NCBI GenBank assembly: GCA_037953745.1
Contig: JBAKBP010007645.1
Coordinates: 33,909 to 97,908, forward strand
DNA from: Lithodes maja
Lineage: Eukaryota; Arthropoda; Malacostraca; Decapoda; Lithodidae
DNA: 64,000 nucleotides
Direction of reading: 5' to 3'
The notes below the pieces were generated by a model that saw only the letters and a list, made by a program, of their open reading frames with translations, was not told where the DNA came from and made no database searches. The position numbers and the translations under genes are program-made. Shown here piece by piece: positions 53,808 to 64,000 of the stretch. The stretch's first letter is position 1, and each line of letters opens with the position of its first letter.

Positions 53808-54338
53808 TTAACCTGGTCGATGTCTAACTTCAAAGGAGTATTCCTCCAGGATCCCCTTCCACCTAACAAACAATCCGTCTTCCTTTTTCATCTTTCGGAG
53901 CCATTGCAAACTATGGTGGTCCGTGATAAGTTCGAAATGAACCCCGACTAAATATGGACGGAAATATTGTACAGCCCACACAATAGGCATTCCTTTTTAG
54001 TAACGCTGTAATTCTTCTCGCCCTTATTCAGCGTCCGGCTAGCGCACGCTACTATGCCTTCTTTTCCGTCCACATTCTGGGCCAATACGGCCCCGAGCCC
54101 TTCATCGGAAGCATCGGTGTATAGTTGGAACGGCTTGGTGAAATCCGGATGATAAACTATGGGGTTAGAAGTCATTTTTTGTTCTTCAGTTGATCAAAAG
54201 CAATCTGACAATCCTGATCCCAGTCAAACCTCCTCCCCTTTTCCAGTCTCTTAGTCATGGGGCGAGCAATTTTTGAGAAGTTGGGTATGAACCTCCGATA
54301 ATATGCCATTCCCAGAAATGCTCGGATCTCTTTAGGTC
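53808..54338 (-). pseudogene. Gypsy-2 RT end and RNase H
   Basis: RT thumb FLGMAYYRRFIPNFSK (near 54315-54260), then RNase H blocks FQLYTDASDEGLGAVLAQ (near 54125), ASRTLNKGEKNYSVTKKECL (near 54040), HFELITDHHSLQWLRK (near 53930) and a stop at ~53808 near EVRHRPG. Shifts occur near 54180 and 53985. At 54338 it joins BEL sequence in the same orientation but without shared structure, so this is a rearrangement breakpoint rather than an insertion end. Confidence 0.82.
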
Positions 54339-56211
54339 TCATTAGGACTTATACCAATATGGTCCAAGTCCCATAGAGCTGTCAGATCCTTTAATTCTGG
54401 AGATTTACTGCCAATATCTTCCTGTATCTCCACTAAAGGGTCTACTGCTAACTTAAGAACAGTGACTAACTCTACATGGGTCTCTTCTATATCTGACTGA
54501 TAAGTGCCACTCCGAGCATAACCATAAATTGTGGGTAACATAACTATACTTCCTTCCCTGACATAGCCTGAATGTACAAAGTGGTAATAAAAGTCCGCCC
54601 CAATCAGTAACCCTATCATATCTCCATCAGTGATACCTGGATCGGCTAATTTGTAACCCCGAGCCTTAATAGCATTTACCTCCATCTCTAATCCTCTCCC
54701 TGGTTTGTATACTGGTAACTCCTCCACCACAACGGCTCTCAATTTACGCACCCTTCTTCTGTGATGATAGGTTAACTCTACGATTTCATACTCAGTACTT
54801 CCAAGTGAGCCAGTAAATCCCTGGAGCCTTAGCTGGTCCTTACTGACCTTAACGTAATCAAGCTGCGATAAAGCAGAGCGCAAGATGAAGGTACGTTGCG
54901 AACATTGGTCCAACAAAGCTCTTACTTTACTGGTATGACCGTTTCTGTCGGTCAAGGGAATCTGAATGGTAGGTAACAACACTGCATTATGGCCCGAAGC
55001 CACAGCCATGGTCACTGTTGGTTCAGGGGCTACTGGTTGTCCAGTTTGTTCAAGGTGTGGCGTCGGACACAAATAATTAAAATGTTTCTGTTGGTAGAAT
55101 CGGCACGCCCTAATTTTAGGGCTAGTACACCCCTGGCTGCCATGTTCTGACGACAGGCACCTGATGCACAATTTCAACTGCCTTGCTCTATTGGCCTTGC
55201 CGGGACTGTTCTTGTATTTTGCACACTTTGCCCAAAAATGTCCTGTCTTTAAACACAACTTACATCCATACTTCTGCTTGGTATCGGGTGTCTGATACAC
55301 CGCATATGCTGCTGTGGCGGTCGCCCCAAACTGTTCTAGTGGATTATGTCTACTTTCTAGATTGCACACTTCAGTCTTAAACACACGAACATATTCATCC
55401 ACATCCAGCCAGTTGTTTTTAATTCGCGCTTAATCACTTCAGAGAGTGCACTAGGAAGTTTATTATGCAACAGTACTGCACACATTTCACTTACTGTTAC
55501 ATCCATAGACCGTAATGACTCTAACTCACACTCAAATGACGCGGAAAAATCTTTCAGAGCACTGACCTCCTGGCTAGGATGCGGGAGATTACACAGTTTC
55601 GCTATGTGAGCTGCTTTGATGCGATCCTTTTGACCATAACTATTTTTCAGTATAGTGACCGCTGGTTCATAACTTGCAGCGACCAAACTAAACCCACCAA
55701 CAATTTGTAGAGCCTCACCACTAAGTTGTCCCTTTAGATACGTAAATTTCTGAATGTCAGTTAAGTCTGTTTGGGAGTGAACACTACAATCAAAGAGCTC
55801 CCAGAAACCCACCCACTGTGTTGGATCCCCGTCAAAAACTGGCAACTTCAGGGAGGGTAGCTTAATGCCCTTCTGTTTCCTACTTGCTGCACTATCATGA
55901 GATCTACCAGTAGTGGTTGTCTGTAGAGCACTATCTAACTCAGCTAACTGACTGTTTACTTGATTAACATACTGCATATCTTTCACCATCTCCTCCTCTA
56001 ACTGATCACCTGAATATAAGCTATAGGCCTACAACTCTACGCTATACGACTCGATATCAGCTAGGGCCTTTTCTACAGTGATTTTCACACCCCTTACATC
56101 ATGCAGTGTAGCAGCATGTTCAATAAATTCAGACAGGTTAGAGGTAAGCTTAGTAATCCCTCCCTTCTTGGCGGCCCTGAACCGCCGCAATGACTTTACT
56201 TTCTCCTCCAT
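54339..56211 (-). pseudogene. BEL/Pao gag-protease (BEL-2)
   Basis: From the 5' side: a helical start (EEKVKSLRRFRAAKKG, 56211), then a gag domain of the DUF1759 type (LPKFELPVF-like LPSLKLPVFDGDPTQW, LKGQLSGEALQIVGGF; 55357-55989). Next are three zinc knuckles (CKLCLKTGHFWAKC, CIRCLSSEHGSQGC, CRFYQQKHFNYLC; near 55270-55080) and a DUF1758-type protease. The protease core reads RALLDQCSQRTFIL (near 54925), where relatives have D-x-G-S; the Gly is Cys. A one-base shift lies near 55400 (the copy at 61915 lacks it). It ends at LTALWDLDHIGISPNE, cut by Gypsy-2. Confidence 0.87.
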
Positions 56212-56880
56212 TCTTAAATTTTACGGTAACTAAAGCTTAAGGAACAACAATACTAATTGTCACTATAGGCTAACCTATTCTAATCTATTCTAAGCCTAGG
56301 CTAACCTACTTACATTGATGACGACAGCAACCAAGCAAATTGAAGCATGCAGATCGCGTGCCCCTGTGAGTTTACAAATTATCAAAGAAAAGGAAATTTT
56401 ACACTATGTCATATTACTCTACTTTACAATATTTACTTTACTATATTAAATTTTAACAAATTACAAAGAAAACGAAAGAAGGATCAAGGCTCCTCTGAAG
56501 GAGGAACAGCCGCAGCCGTCGTCCTAGTCTTTAGATCTAGCCTATTGCGTCGACTGCTCCTCCTCGGCCTTGTCCTTCTCCTCAAAGAAGGCATGCGCTC
56601 TGTTCAGTAGCCTATCTAATACCTTCCGGCTCCCTCGCACATCTAACCCAGGCCGAGGTCTGCCTGACAGTGTCCACCCTTGCCCCTGGTCTATAGAACT
56701 GCTTAACAAAAAAAAGCAGGGCACTGCACTGGACGGTCCAGCGGAAAATCCCGGACATATGCGCCCCTCAACATTTGTCCACTGGATCGCCCAGCTCTAC
56801 ACAAGGCAGACAAGTCAGGCCTAATACCCCCCCAATTCATATCAATATATAACAGATGGCCCAGTATCCTGGTCACACGG
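56212..56880. other. BEL leader and unassigned sequence
   Basis: 56212-56345 is plausibly the BEL-2 5' leader, with an internal repeat of the GGCTAACCTA type (near 56268 and 56300). From 56460 to 56880 GC-richer sequence holds short open frames on both strands, none with a recognisable domain. It separates a minus-strand BEL start from a plus-strand BEL pol fragment. Confidence 0.45.
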
Positions 56881-57622
56881 CACGCGGAGTTCGTACATGA
56901 CTTGTGGAGATTAGAGTGTGGGTGGGATGTACCCATTCCAGATGACATGAGAGCTACCTGGCAGGGTATTTATGACGATATGATAGATAGTACAGGGATC
57001 ATGTTTCCCCATCAGGTCACTAATTCTAAGAGGGTTACGCTGCACCTATTTAGTGATGCTAGCTCAGTAGCATATGGTGTAGCGGCCTATGCGGTTGGTG
57101 ATGAGGTGAGTAGGTTAGTAATGGCCAAAGCTAAGGTGGCACCTATTAAGTCCCTCACCATACCTAAGATGGAGTTGACTGCTGTTCTTCTCGCAGCTCG
57201 TCTCGCATGTTATATATGTGAGGCCTACGCGGACGAGCTGATTATAGAGAATGTATACCTCTGGTCGGACAGCCAGATAACCCTATGCTGGTTGTCTAGT
57301 AAAAAGATTTTGCCTATATAATGTTCAAAATAGAGTTGATGAGATAAAGTCATTAGTCCCCGGCGCTAATTTTCGTTATGTGTCCACAGAGGACAATCCC
57401 AGAGGACAACCACAAGAGGGATTTCATATGTGTCCTTAGTTGCTTCTTCGCTTTGGTGGGGAGGGCCGACATGGCTACCTCACCAAATGCTATGGCCTGA
57501 TCATGGCCCAATAGGGGGCTCAATAGGAGGGGACACCACTGTGGGTTGTAACACGAGTCAAGAAGGAACCCTGTCATTGACGGTACCAGTTGCCCCTACT
57601 GCCATATTGAATTGGGACCGGT
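56881..57622 (+). pseudogene. BEL/Pao A17-RNase H segment (BEL-3)
   Basis: Plus-strand frame from FVHDLWRLECGWDVPIPDD through IDSTGIMFPHQVTN, RVTLHLFSDASSVAYGVAAYA, KMELTAVLLAARLACYIC and LWSDSQITLCWLSSKK, giving the RNase H acidic residues D, E and D. An extra base near 57319 breaks the frame (the 60485-61101 copy reads through). Near 57395-57420 the sequence differs from the sister copy by a local rearrangement of the GAGGACAACC block. Confidence 0.85.
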
Positions 57623-59218
57623 ATGGCTCATATAATTATGAAGTCATGGCATGTAATGGCATGGGTCCTTAAGTTTATTAGGACTCTTAGAGAGAAGACA
57701 CGAGGGAACTATCAGGCAAAACCGGCATACTTGACGGTGCCGCAATTAAGAGCAGCAGAGTCAGCCATGATTAAGGTAGCTCAGAGAGAAGCTTACTCTG
57801 AGGAACACCACTATTTGTCAAAAGGACAAGGCACACCAAGCAATATAGTGAAGCAGTTAGGCCTCTATATGGAGGGAGGCATGATACGCTGTAGAGGTAG
57901 GCTACACTTGTCAGCTTTACATGATAGCGCCAAGTACCCTATCCTTATCCCTACTAAACATCGTATAGCCACTCTCCTTAGTAATTACTGCCACAAAGTG
58001 TGTAACCATAGTGGTGTTAGTTATGTTGTAAATTACATAAGGCAAAGATGGTGGATCCCCAAGATTAGACAGGTAGTAAAGAAAGCCTTAAGGGGATGTA
58101 TCATCTGCAAGAGATTGCAAGGTACATCATACCGTGCTGTACAGGCCCCTCCATTGCCGGAGCTTAGGGTTCAGGAAGTGAGTCCTTTCCAGGTAATGGG
58201 GGTTGACTACACAGGTGCCTTCCAGTAAAAGAGAAGGGGGGTACTGTAAGTAAATTATATGTAGTCTTATTCACCTGTGCAGTTACTAGAGCGGTCCATT
58301 TAGAGACGGTGTCTAACCTCTCCTGCGAATCATTTTTGCATGCGTTCCGTAGGTTTAGTAGCAGGAGGGGTTACCCTGAGATTATGATGAGTGATAATGC
58401 AACCACATTTCTTAGCGGAGCCAGTACATTACGGGAGTTGATAGATGATGCAAGATTAAAAGGTACTGTAGCGGAATTCAAGTGCGAGTGGTGGTTTATA
58501 CCGGCCAGGGCGCCATGGTTCGGTGCCATATGGGAACGGGTCATTGGCATCCTAAAGGCTGGCTTGAAGAAGGTACTGGGTCGAGCATTGGTTACCACAG
58601 AGGAACTGAATACGGTATTACTGGAGCTCGAAGCCACAGTCAATGATCGCACGCTTGGCTACACCTACAGTGATCTTGAAGACCCTCTACCCATCACTCC
58701 TTCACAACTGGTTCATGGGAGGCGAGAAGTCACGGATGAGGATCTCAAGGACACGACGTGGCGTAACAACGATTCCGCCAACCAACGCTTCCAATATGTA
58801 ACAAAACTCTCACATGACCTGTGGAAAAGGTGGAGCACTGATTATTTAATATCACCACTTAATGGTAAACAGAGGGATAGCGTCGCCACAAGTTGGGGAC
58901 GTCGTGCTAGTACATGATGACGGCCCCCGACTTTTTTGGCGTATAGGTCGGATAATGAAACTTCTTTGTGGTCCTGACCACGAATGTAGGGTAGTTCAGG
59001 TAAAAACAGGAGCCGGTTTGACCACCAGACCGGTGGTTAAGCTATATCCACTAGAGATAGCTTTAGAGGTAGTGGATGGCGACAGCAAGCCGAACTCTGA
59101 TAATATCCTTCCTGCTACTGGAGCGGACCGAGGTGATACCCCTCAGAGGCCGTCACGTCGGGCTGCTTTGGGTTCCTCCCAGTTGTGGCGATCCATGATC
59201 GGGACGGGACAATTGTAA
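57623..59218 (+). pseudogene. BEL/Pao integrase and C-terminal domain (BEL-3)
   Basis: The zinc finger HKVCNHSGVSYVVNYI ... CIICKRLQG (57990-58120) precedes an integrase core with Asp in MGVDYTGAFQ (58204), Asp in MMSDNATTFLSG (near 58390) and Glu in GAIWERVIGIL (near 58530). A TAA at 58227-58229 interrupts after the first Asp. Then come PLPITPSQLVHGRR and the DUF5641-type end (QVGDVVLVHDDGPRLFWRIGRI, 58885-58960), in a shifted frame to 59218. A purine-rich GGTGGCGGAG precedes the LTR. Confidence 0.87.
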
Positions 59219-59247
59219 ATACTTTGTACATAACTGGTGGCGGAGTA

Positions 59248-59793
59248 TGTCGTGAATCCTAGCTGGTATATATACCGTAGTTTGAATTTTCCGGGTTCAC
59301 GACAGCTGGTTCCTTTTTGTTTATACGTATTACTTTATTTATCTTTGTGGATAAATATTACTGTGGTTGCACCAATTATATCTTAGTTTATTTTCCCTTA
59401 TTATTTAATCACGGGGGACGATATAGAACCCTTAAATATATTTTATATTGTCACGATAAAAGGGAATCTCGGACACACTTCACACAGATATAACTTCGTC
59501 CCGCTAACAACAAACCACCAGTTGCTGCCACATAACACCAGAACTTCCCTGATCTTCACCTACCGACATGTCCATCACCTAACCTACACTCTTTGCATCA
59601 CAGCTAAGTTCCTTTAATACTAGAAGTACTTCATAGATATTACTGGGACTACCACAGATAGCCTACATATACAATTTAACACGTAAGTCAACCGCCGACC
59701 GGTATCATTTTATAGCCTAGGCCAATTCATCTTTCCAGGTTTAGTTATTTAATTTATATCCATTTCTCCTCTACCCCCTAGGAATAATAAACA
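59248..59793 (+). repeat. BEL/Pao LTR
   Basis: A 546-bp LTR from TGTCGTGAATCC to AATAATAAACA, directly after the BEL-3 pol end and purine tract, so it is that element's 3' LTR. What follows is a primer-binding site and leader, as if the same LTR also began another copy. The fragment at 12615-12979 (minus) is the same LTR. It has a terminal palindrome with GGTATATATACC at 59263-59274. Confidence 0.85.
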
Positions 59794-59802
59794 GGATATA
59801 AT

Positions 59803-59820
59803 TGGTGCCGTGACCAGGAT
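59803..59820 (+). promoter_or_regulatory. BEL/Pao primer-binding site
   Basis: TGGTGCCGTGACCAGGAT lies nine bases after the LTR end and begins with TGG, as expected for pairing with a tRNA 3' end. Leader sequence follows only to 59831, where MITE B starts. Confidence 0.6.
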
Positions 59821-59831
59821 AAAGGGATCCC

Positions 59832-60484
59832 TTAACCCGGCAAGCGCTATAGGCCTCACGGAAGGCTTCCTATAGGGAACGGGATAGGCCTCACGGAAGC
59901 AAGACCATAAAAAAAGCCTTCCCAAAAAAAAAGGGCCTATCAAAACAAAGGAATTTGTCTCTAGGTGAGATAATTCCCCTCCAGTACACATCCATGTAAA
60001 TCTCACCCACCCCCCTCCCCTCCTTCCCCACCTTATTCCCCCCTCCCTCCCCTCCTCAATTATCACCTATTTTTCCTCTTATTATCATCATTTATCGGTT
60101 ATTTTTCTCTCCCGCGATAATGTAACACAAGTGGGTTGCAGAAAAGATCGTTATGTAACACCCAGACACCGGCCCACACCGCCCCGCTCGTCTCAGTTAC
60201 CTCACAGACAGCGAGAGAGGAGGGTTGCCTGTGGCTCTCTCTCGCCTGAGATTATGACCGGGTGGCCAATATCTTCGTTTTTCACCACCCAAATGCTTTT
60301 CCCACTTATTTTAGCACTCTTGAAGGTTCATATATATACATCATATAATTATGTAAAATAAAAGCATACCGAAAACAAATAATGCTCTATATTGTAAATA
60401 TAACGAATTCTGTCAGAATCCAAGGCTAGAAATGCACAAATAACTACCCTAGCCCCTAGGTCTATTTAGCGCTTGTCAGGTTAA
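59832..60484. mobile_element. piggyBac-like MITE B, second copy
   Basis: 653 bp with TTAA ends. The terminal repeats are TTAACCCGGCAAGCGCTATA and, from the right, TTAACCTGACAAGCGCTAAAT. The flanks do not come from one site: the left is BEL leader, the right is BEL pol in the other orientation. Full target reconstruction is therefore not possible; recombination between element copies or at TTAA is likely. Confidence 0.88.
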
Positions 60485-61101
60485 TCATGGCTGACTCTGC
60501 TGCTCTTAATTCCGGCACCGTCAAGTATGCCGGTTTTGCCTGATAGTTCCCTTGTGTCTTCTCTCTAAGAGTCTTAATAAACCTAAGGACCCATGCCATT
60601 ACATGCCATGACTTCATATATGAGCCATACCGGTCCCAATTCAATATGGCAATAGGGGCAACCGGTACCGGCAATGACAGGGTTCCATCTTGACTCGTGT
60701 TACAACCAACAGTGGTGTCCCCTCCTATTGAGCCCCCTATTGGGCCAATATAAGGCCATAGCATTTGGTGAGGTAGCCATGTGGGCCCTCCCCACCAAAG
60801 CGAAGAAGCAACTAAGGACACATATGAAATCCCTCTGGTGACTAGATCACTGGGGTTGTCCTCTGTGGACACATAACGAAAATGAGCGCCGGGGACTAAT
60901 GACTTTATCTCATCAACTCTATTTTGAACATATATAGGCAAAATCTGTTTACTAGACAACCAGCATAGGGTTATCTGGCTGTCCGACCAGAGGTATACAT
61001 TCTCTATAATCAGCTCGTCCGCGTAGGCCTCACATATATAACATGCGAGACGAGCTGCGAGAAGAACAGCAGTCAACTCCATCTTAGGTATGGTGAGGGA
61101 C
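60485..61101 (-). pseudogene. BEL/Pao RNase H segment (BEL-4)
   Basis: The minus strand reads SLTIPKMELTAVLLAARLA, NVYLWSDSQITLCWLSSKQ, ILPIYVQNRVDEIKSLVPG, FRYVSTEDNPSDLVTRG and KPAYLTVPELRAAESAMI. The frame is intact to the MITE B edge. MITE C splits it from AKVAPIK at 61713-61732. It is the least broken RNase H copy here. Confidence 0.87.
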
Positions 61102-61712
61102 TTGACCTAAGACGTGCGCATGGGGGGTATGAGACACCACACTCCTGTGCGCACGTATTTGAGCTGTTCCCATCACTAACATCGTTATTTTACCATAAAT
61201 AGCATTAATACTTATCCATATGTGCCTATTATAGGTTGATTATAAAGGTATTAACCTGTTACAGCAATAAAACAAGTGGAAACAGCGTTTGGATGGTCAA
61301 AATCAGCGATACAGGCCGGGAGTTACATAATGTATGGCTGAGGCAACCTCCCTCCCTTCCTCCCCTCCCCTTGTCTGGAGAGACACTGTTACGCAATAGC
61401 CTCTCTCTCGCTCTTTCCCACGCTTGGTAACAGTGATGACAACGCCCTGCTACCAACTCGCTAATGTTAGCACGAAAATAGACCACAGAATAAGGGAATA
61501 ACAGGGAAAATAGGTGATAACTGAAGGAGGGGGGGAAAGTGGGGAAGGAGGGGATGTGGAGGAGTGATATTTGGCATGGCCCAGTGGCAAAAAAAAAAAA
61601 AAAAAAAATTGGGGGGTGTTTTAAATGGGTTTTTTTAGGCCCAGGATCTTAAGAGTCTTCCCGCAGTCGCCCGGGGAAACTCTTAAGAGTTTTCCAGCAC
61701 TTGCCGGGTTAA
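61102..61712 (-). mobile_element. piggyBac-like MITE C (family A relative)
   Basis: 611 bp, with TTGA (mutated TTAA) at 61102-61105 and TTAA at 61709-61712, inserted in BEL-4 at ACTTAATAGGCG (intact at 265-276). Ends read inward are CCTAAGACGTGCGCATGGGG and, from the right, CCCGGCAAGTGCTGGAAAAC. It shares the GGGAAAATAGGTGATAAC block and the GGCATGGCCCAG ... poly-A block with family A, but is clearly diverged. Confidence 0.85.
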
Positions 61713-62055
61713 TAGGCGCCACCTTAGCTCACATAGCGAAACTGTGTAATCTCCTGCATCCTAGCCAGGAGGTCAGTGCTCTGAAAGATTTTTCCGCATC
61801 ATTTGAGTGTGCGTTAGAGTCATTACGCTCTATGGATGTAACAGTAAGTGAAATGTGTGCAGTACTGTTGCATAATAAACTTCCTAGTGCACTCTCTGAA
61901 GTGATTAAGCGTGAATTAAAAGACAAATGGCTGGATGTGGATGAATATGTTCGTGTGTTTAAGACTGAAGTGTGCAATCTAGAAAGTAGACATAATCCAC
62001 TAGAACAGTTTGGGGCGACCGCCCCAGCAGCATATGCGGTGTATCAGAAACCCGA
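61713..62055 (+). pseudogene. BEL/Pao gag fragment joined to inverted pol
   Basis: The first 20 bases are still BEL-4 pol on the minus strand. At AGCT (about 61729) the sequence switches to BEL gag on the plus strand: AHIAKLCNLLHPSQEVSAL, FECALESLRSMDVTVSEMC, LPSALSEVIKRELKDKW, VRVFKTEVCNLESRHNPLEQ and YAVYQKPD. It matches 55612-55290 (minus) without the frameshift seen there. LINE5 ends in it at 62056. The joint looks like a microhomology inversion. Confidence 0.85.
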
Positions 62056-62723
62056 TAATAATAATAATAATAATTCTTTATTCCAGACACAGAAGATAAA
62101 TACAGTATAAATACAGTACGACCTAATGGTCCATATCACATACACTTCTCGTGAGAGCACAGGTAATATACACAAAAATATATTAATAAAGAAACAGTAA
62201 AATAAAATATACAGTAGCCCTATTTACAGAATGGCATAATAAAGCCCATATTACATTTTGTCACAATATAACACAGGCTAATTAAGGCTATTGCTCAATG
62301 TTGGTTAACACCTATTGCACAGATCATTGCTCACAGTTCAATTAGACCTATATATTACAGCACATACTATTTGTGTAGCAGCTAATGCCAGTGAGATTCA
62401 TAGATATGATCACTAGACCAAAGAGCTACGATCAGCTTGTTACTGGAGGATTGCAGTCGCTGCGAAAAGCTGTACACCAGTCTCCTGATGACAGCCCGAC
62501 AGCACTGCACATCCAACAGTGTGCACACCATACAAGTGCTTTCATATTTAGATAGACCAATGAACATTTTAAGTATATTCTGATAGGATGTACACAGACC
62601 ATTTATGGTGGCTCTCTTGTACTTCCACCACAAATGAGCCGTGTACATAGAGGAATAATATGTCCGGAACAAAGTTACTTTAGTTTCCCAATTACACATG
62701 TGGAATTTCCTCAAGATGGTGTT
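62056..62723 (-). pseudogene. LINE5 ORF2 C-terminal part and 3' UTR
   Basis: Minus strand: LRKFHMCNWETKVTLFRTYY, SSMYTAHLWWKYKRAT, NILKMFIGLSKYESTCMVC, VIRRLVYSFSQRLQS, stop at 62382. The UTR runs to an AATAAAG signal and (TTA)n tail at 62056-62076, inserted in BEL gag. It continues the RT at 63275-64000; across one copy of AGATGGTGTT the frame reads RGNTILRKF. Confidence 0.87.
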
Positions 62724-63264
62724 CTATCTATCTATCTATCTATCTATATGCTCAGGCCCAATCCCCATTTTGGGGGTAGCCGACTCAAGACAGAGCAAGA
62801 ACAGGGAAAACACAAAAACAACATAAAACAAAAAATAAACACAGATAAAAAACACAAACTCTCACACATCCAGGTCACCCAGGAGAAGACCCAGAGACCA
62901 GGGTTACCAAGGTCGCTCCAGCACTCCCCCGGCCCCTGACCACCCGGAGAGGTTCCGATCTCGGCAGGCAGACATGCAGCGGAGCCAAAGCCACAAGCCC
63001 TCCCACCACACTTCCAGGCACACCCTTCATAATATTAATCGTCTCCCCGGGCCAGGCGCCTGATGGACTATTATCTAGTCCAACTTGCGCCCGACCCCTT
63101 ACTCCAAATGACCACGTGTTCACTCAACTATTCACAAGCATTTTCCATTCACTCCTGTCCACCACCACTTCCCCTGCCTGATCTATAGTCATTGCTCTAT
63201 CATCCAAAGCCTTTCTTACACAGTCTCTCCATCTCAATGGGGGTCTTCCTGCCCTTCTACCTAG
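62724..63264 (-). mobile_element. LINE-b, second 5'-truncated copy
   Basis: Flanked by AGATGGTGTT (62714-62723 and 63265-63274). It is the reverse complement of most of 23680-24206: coding end RRAGRPPLRWRDCVRKALDD and VVVDRSEWKMLVNS, stop at 63124, the UTR with CCCAATCCCCATTTTGGGGG, and a (CTAT)n tail at the left edge. The two copies are over 90% alike by eye. Confidence 0.9.
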
Positions 63265-64000
63265 AGATGGTGTTACCACGTAAATATAGCTGTCTGCGTT
63301 GATGGCCGATATCTGCATCATCTGAGCAATCGTTTGAGATAATGTGTCCCAGGTATTTTATTTTGTTTACTTCTTGAATAATTTGATTATTGAGTGAGAA
63401 ATTTGGCAGTTTACTTTTATACAGTAATTTTGATCTAAATATAAGAACAGCACTTTTCAGTGGGTTGAATTTAACACAATATTTGATACCAAAAGATTCA
63501 CATATTTCAAAAAGTTTGCTCAGACCCGCAGAAGACGGTGCAATAATGACCAGATCATCAGCATACATGAGATGGTTGATGATTTTATTCCCACCATAAC
63601 ATCCAATCTGCTCTTTATTCAATTTATCACTTAATTCATCCATATATACATTGAATAAGTAAGGTGAGAGAATACTACCCCGTCTCACACCATTGGTTAC
63701 TGTAAAGGAATCCGAAATAATGTTACCCCATCTTACATTAAATGTTTGATTGGCATACCAGTACTTCAAGATTCTCAGTATATAGTATGGCACTCCCCTT
63801 GTTGCTAATTTATCAAACAGGATATTGTGGCAGACTCTGTCAAATGCATTACTAGCATCAAGAAAACATGCAAAAATAGAGCTGTTCATTTTGATGTACC
63901 CATCCACTAGCTCCTTCAGAGTGTAGATGCACTGGTCCGTACCATGGTTCTTTTTAAAACCAAATTGATTACCATTAGTTGAGATATACACTGAGATTCT
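63265..64000 (-). pseudogene. LINE5 reverse transcriptase, runs off right edge
   Basis: An open minus-strand frame of at least 240 residues: NQFGFKKNHGTDQCIYTLKE, FACFLDASNAFDRVCHNIL with the first Asp, RRGSILSPYLFNVYMDEL, and the HLMYADDLVIIAPS catalytic box (near 63555). KIKYLGHIISNDCSDDADI comes near the left end. A LINE ORF2, clade not assigned. The 5' part lies outside the window. Confidence 0.9.

Larger units (their letters stand above)
50916..54338 (-). mobile_element. Gypsy-2, truncated Ty3/Gypsy element
   Basis: Minus-strand 3' part of a Gypsy element: end of RT, RNase H, integrase and a long variable tail to a stop at 50984. The 5' side is cut at ~54338, where BEL gag-protease sequence begins directly. 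MITE B lies 70 bases after the pol stop. No LTR of this element was confirmed. Order (RT, RNase H, integrase) is the ordinary one. Confidence 0.8.

Noticed and set aside
56703..56948. Minus-strand frame at 56703-56948
   Set aside because: Its first part is antisense to BEL A17 coding and the rest has no recognisable domain.

Overview
The window is a eukaryotic, repeat-dense stretch with no host gene I can recognise. Every coding region traceable by eye belongs to a transposable element: two intact-ended Ty3/Gypsy retrotransposons and a broken third, scrambled BEL/Pao pieces, a DIRS-type tyrosine recombinase fragment, at least seven LINE copies, solo LTRs, short retroposons, and nine TTAA-flanked piggyBac-like non-autonomous elements. 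This mix and the microsatellite-tailed LINEs suggest a metazoan, most likely an arthropod and plausibly a decapod crustacean. That taxonomic guess is inference.

Layout. 1-12979: a BEL/Pao copy on the minus strand (BEL-1) is interrupted by a tRNA-like tandem array (383-1095) and by a LINE (LINE-g, 1459-12424). LINE-g is itself split by a complete Gypsy element with 1.82-kb LTRs (1929-11236). That Gypsy has integrase before reverse transcriptase (Gmr1-like order) and a SCAN-like gag. 13013-13746: tyrosine recombinase fragment. 14098-14487: short retroposon with (GATA)n tail. 15147-19020: minus-strand LINE4, split at TTAA by one MITE inside another MITE of the same family. 19021-40197: a LINE copy (LINE1a) split by a 3.4-kb solo LTR (19334-22716) and by a 17-kb Gypsy element on the minus strand (Gypsy-a, 23047-40006). 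Gypsy-a has ~3.6-kb LTRs and carries a LINE fragment, three MITEs, another solo LTR and a short retroposon. 40198-48172: a second LINE1-type copy with ORF1, endonuclease and RT, holding a nearly full-length Jockey/CR1-like LINE (44354-47669). 48530-48758: two palindromic mini-elements in inverted orientation. 49637-50915: MITE B with MITE A inside its terminal repeat. 50916-62055: truncated Gypsy-2 and rearranged BEL pieces (gag-protease minus, RNase H-integrase plus, an LTR, RNase H minus, gag plus) with MITEs and a retroposon. 62056-64000: a minus-strand LINE (LINE5) holding a second LINE-b fragment.

Most insertions can be checked within the sequence. Target-site duplications were found for Gypsy-1 (GTAT), the solo LTR (TCAAG), LINE-b twice, LINE2, two GATA-tailed retroposons and a retroposon in Gypsy-2. 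Removing the insert usually restores the host reading frame. The least explained structure is a series of hairpins whose loops share GGCATCCC or GGCAACCC. In the solo LTR these sit ~70 bp apart in ~143-bp tandem units; divergent counterparts lie in both Gypsy-a LTRs.
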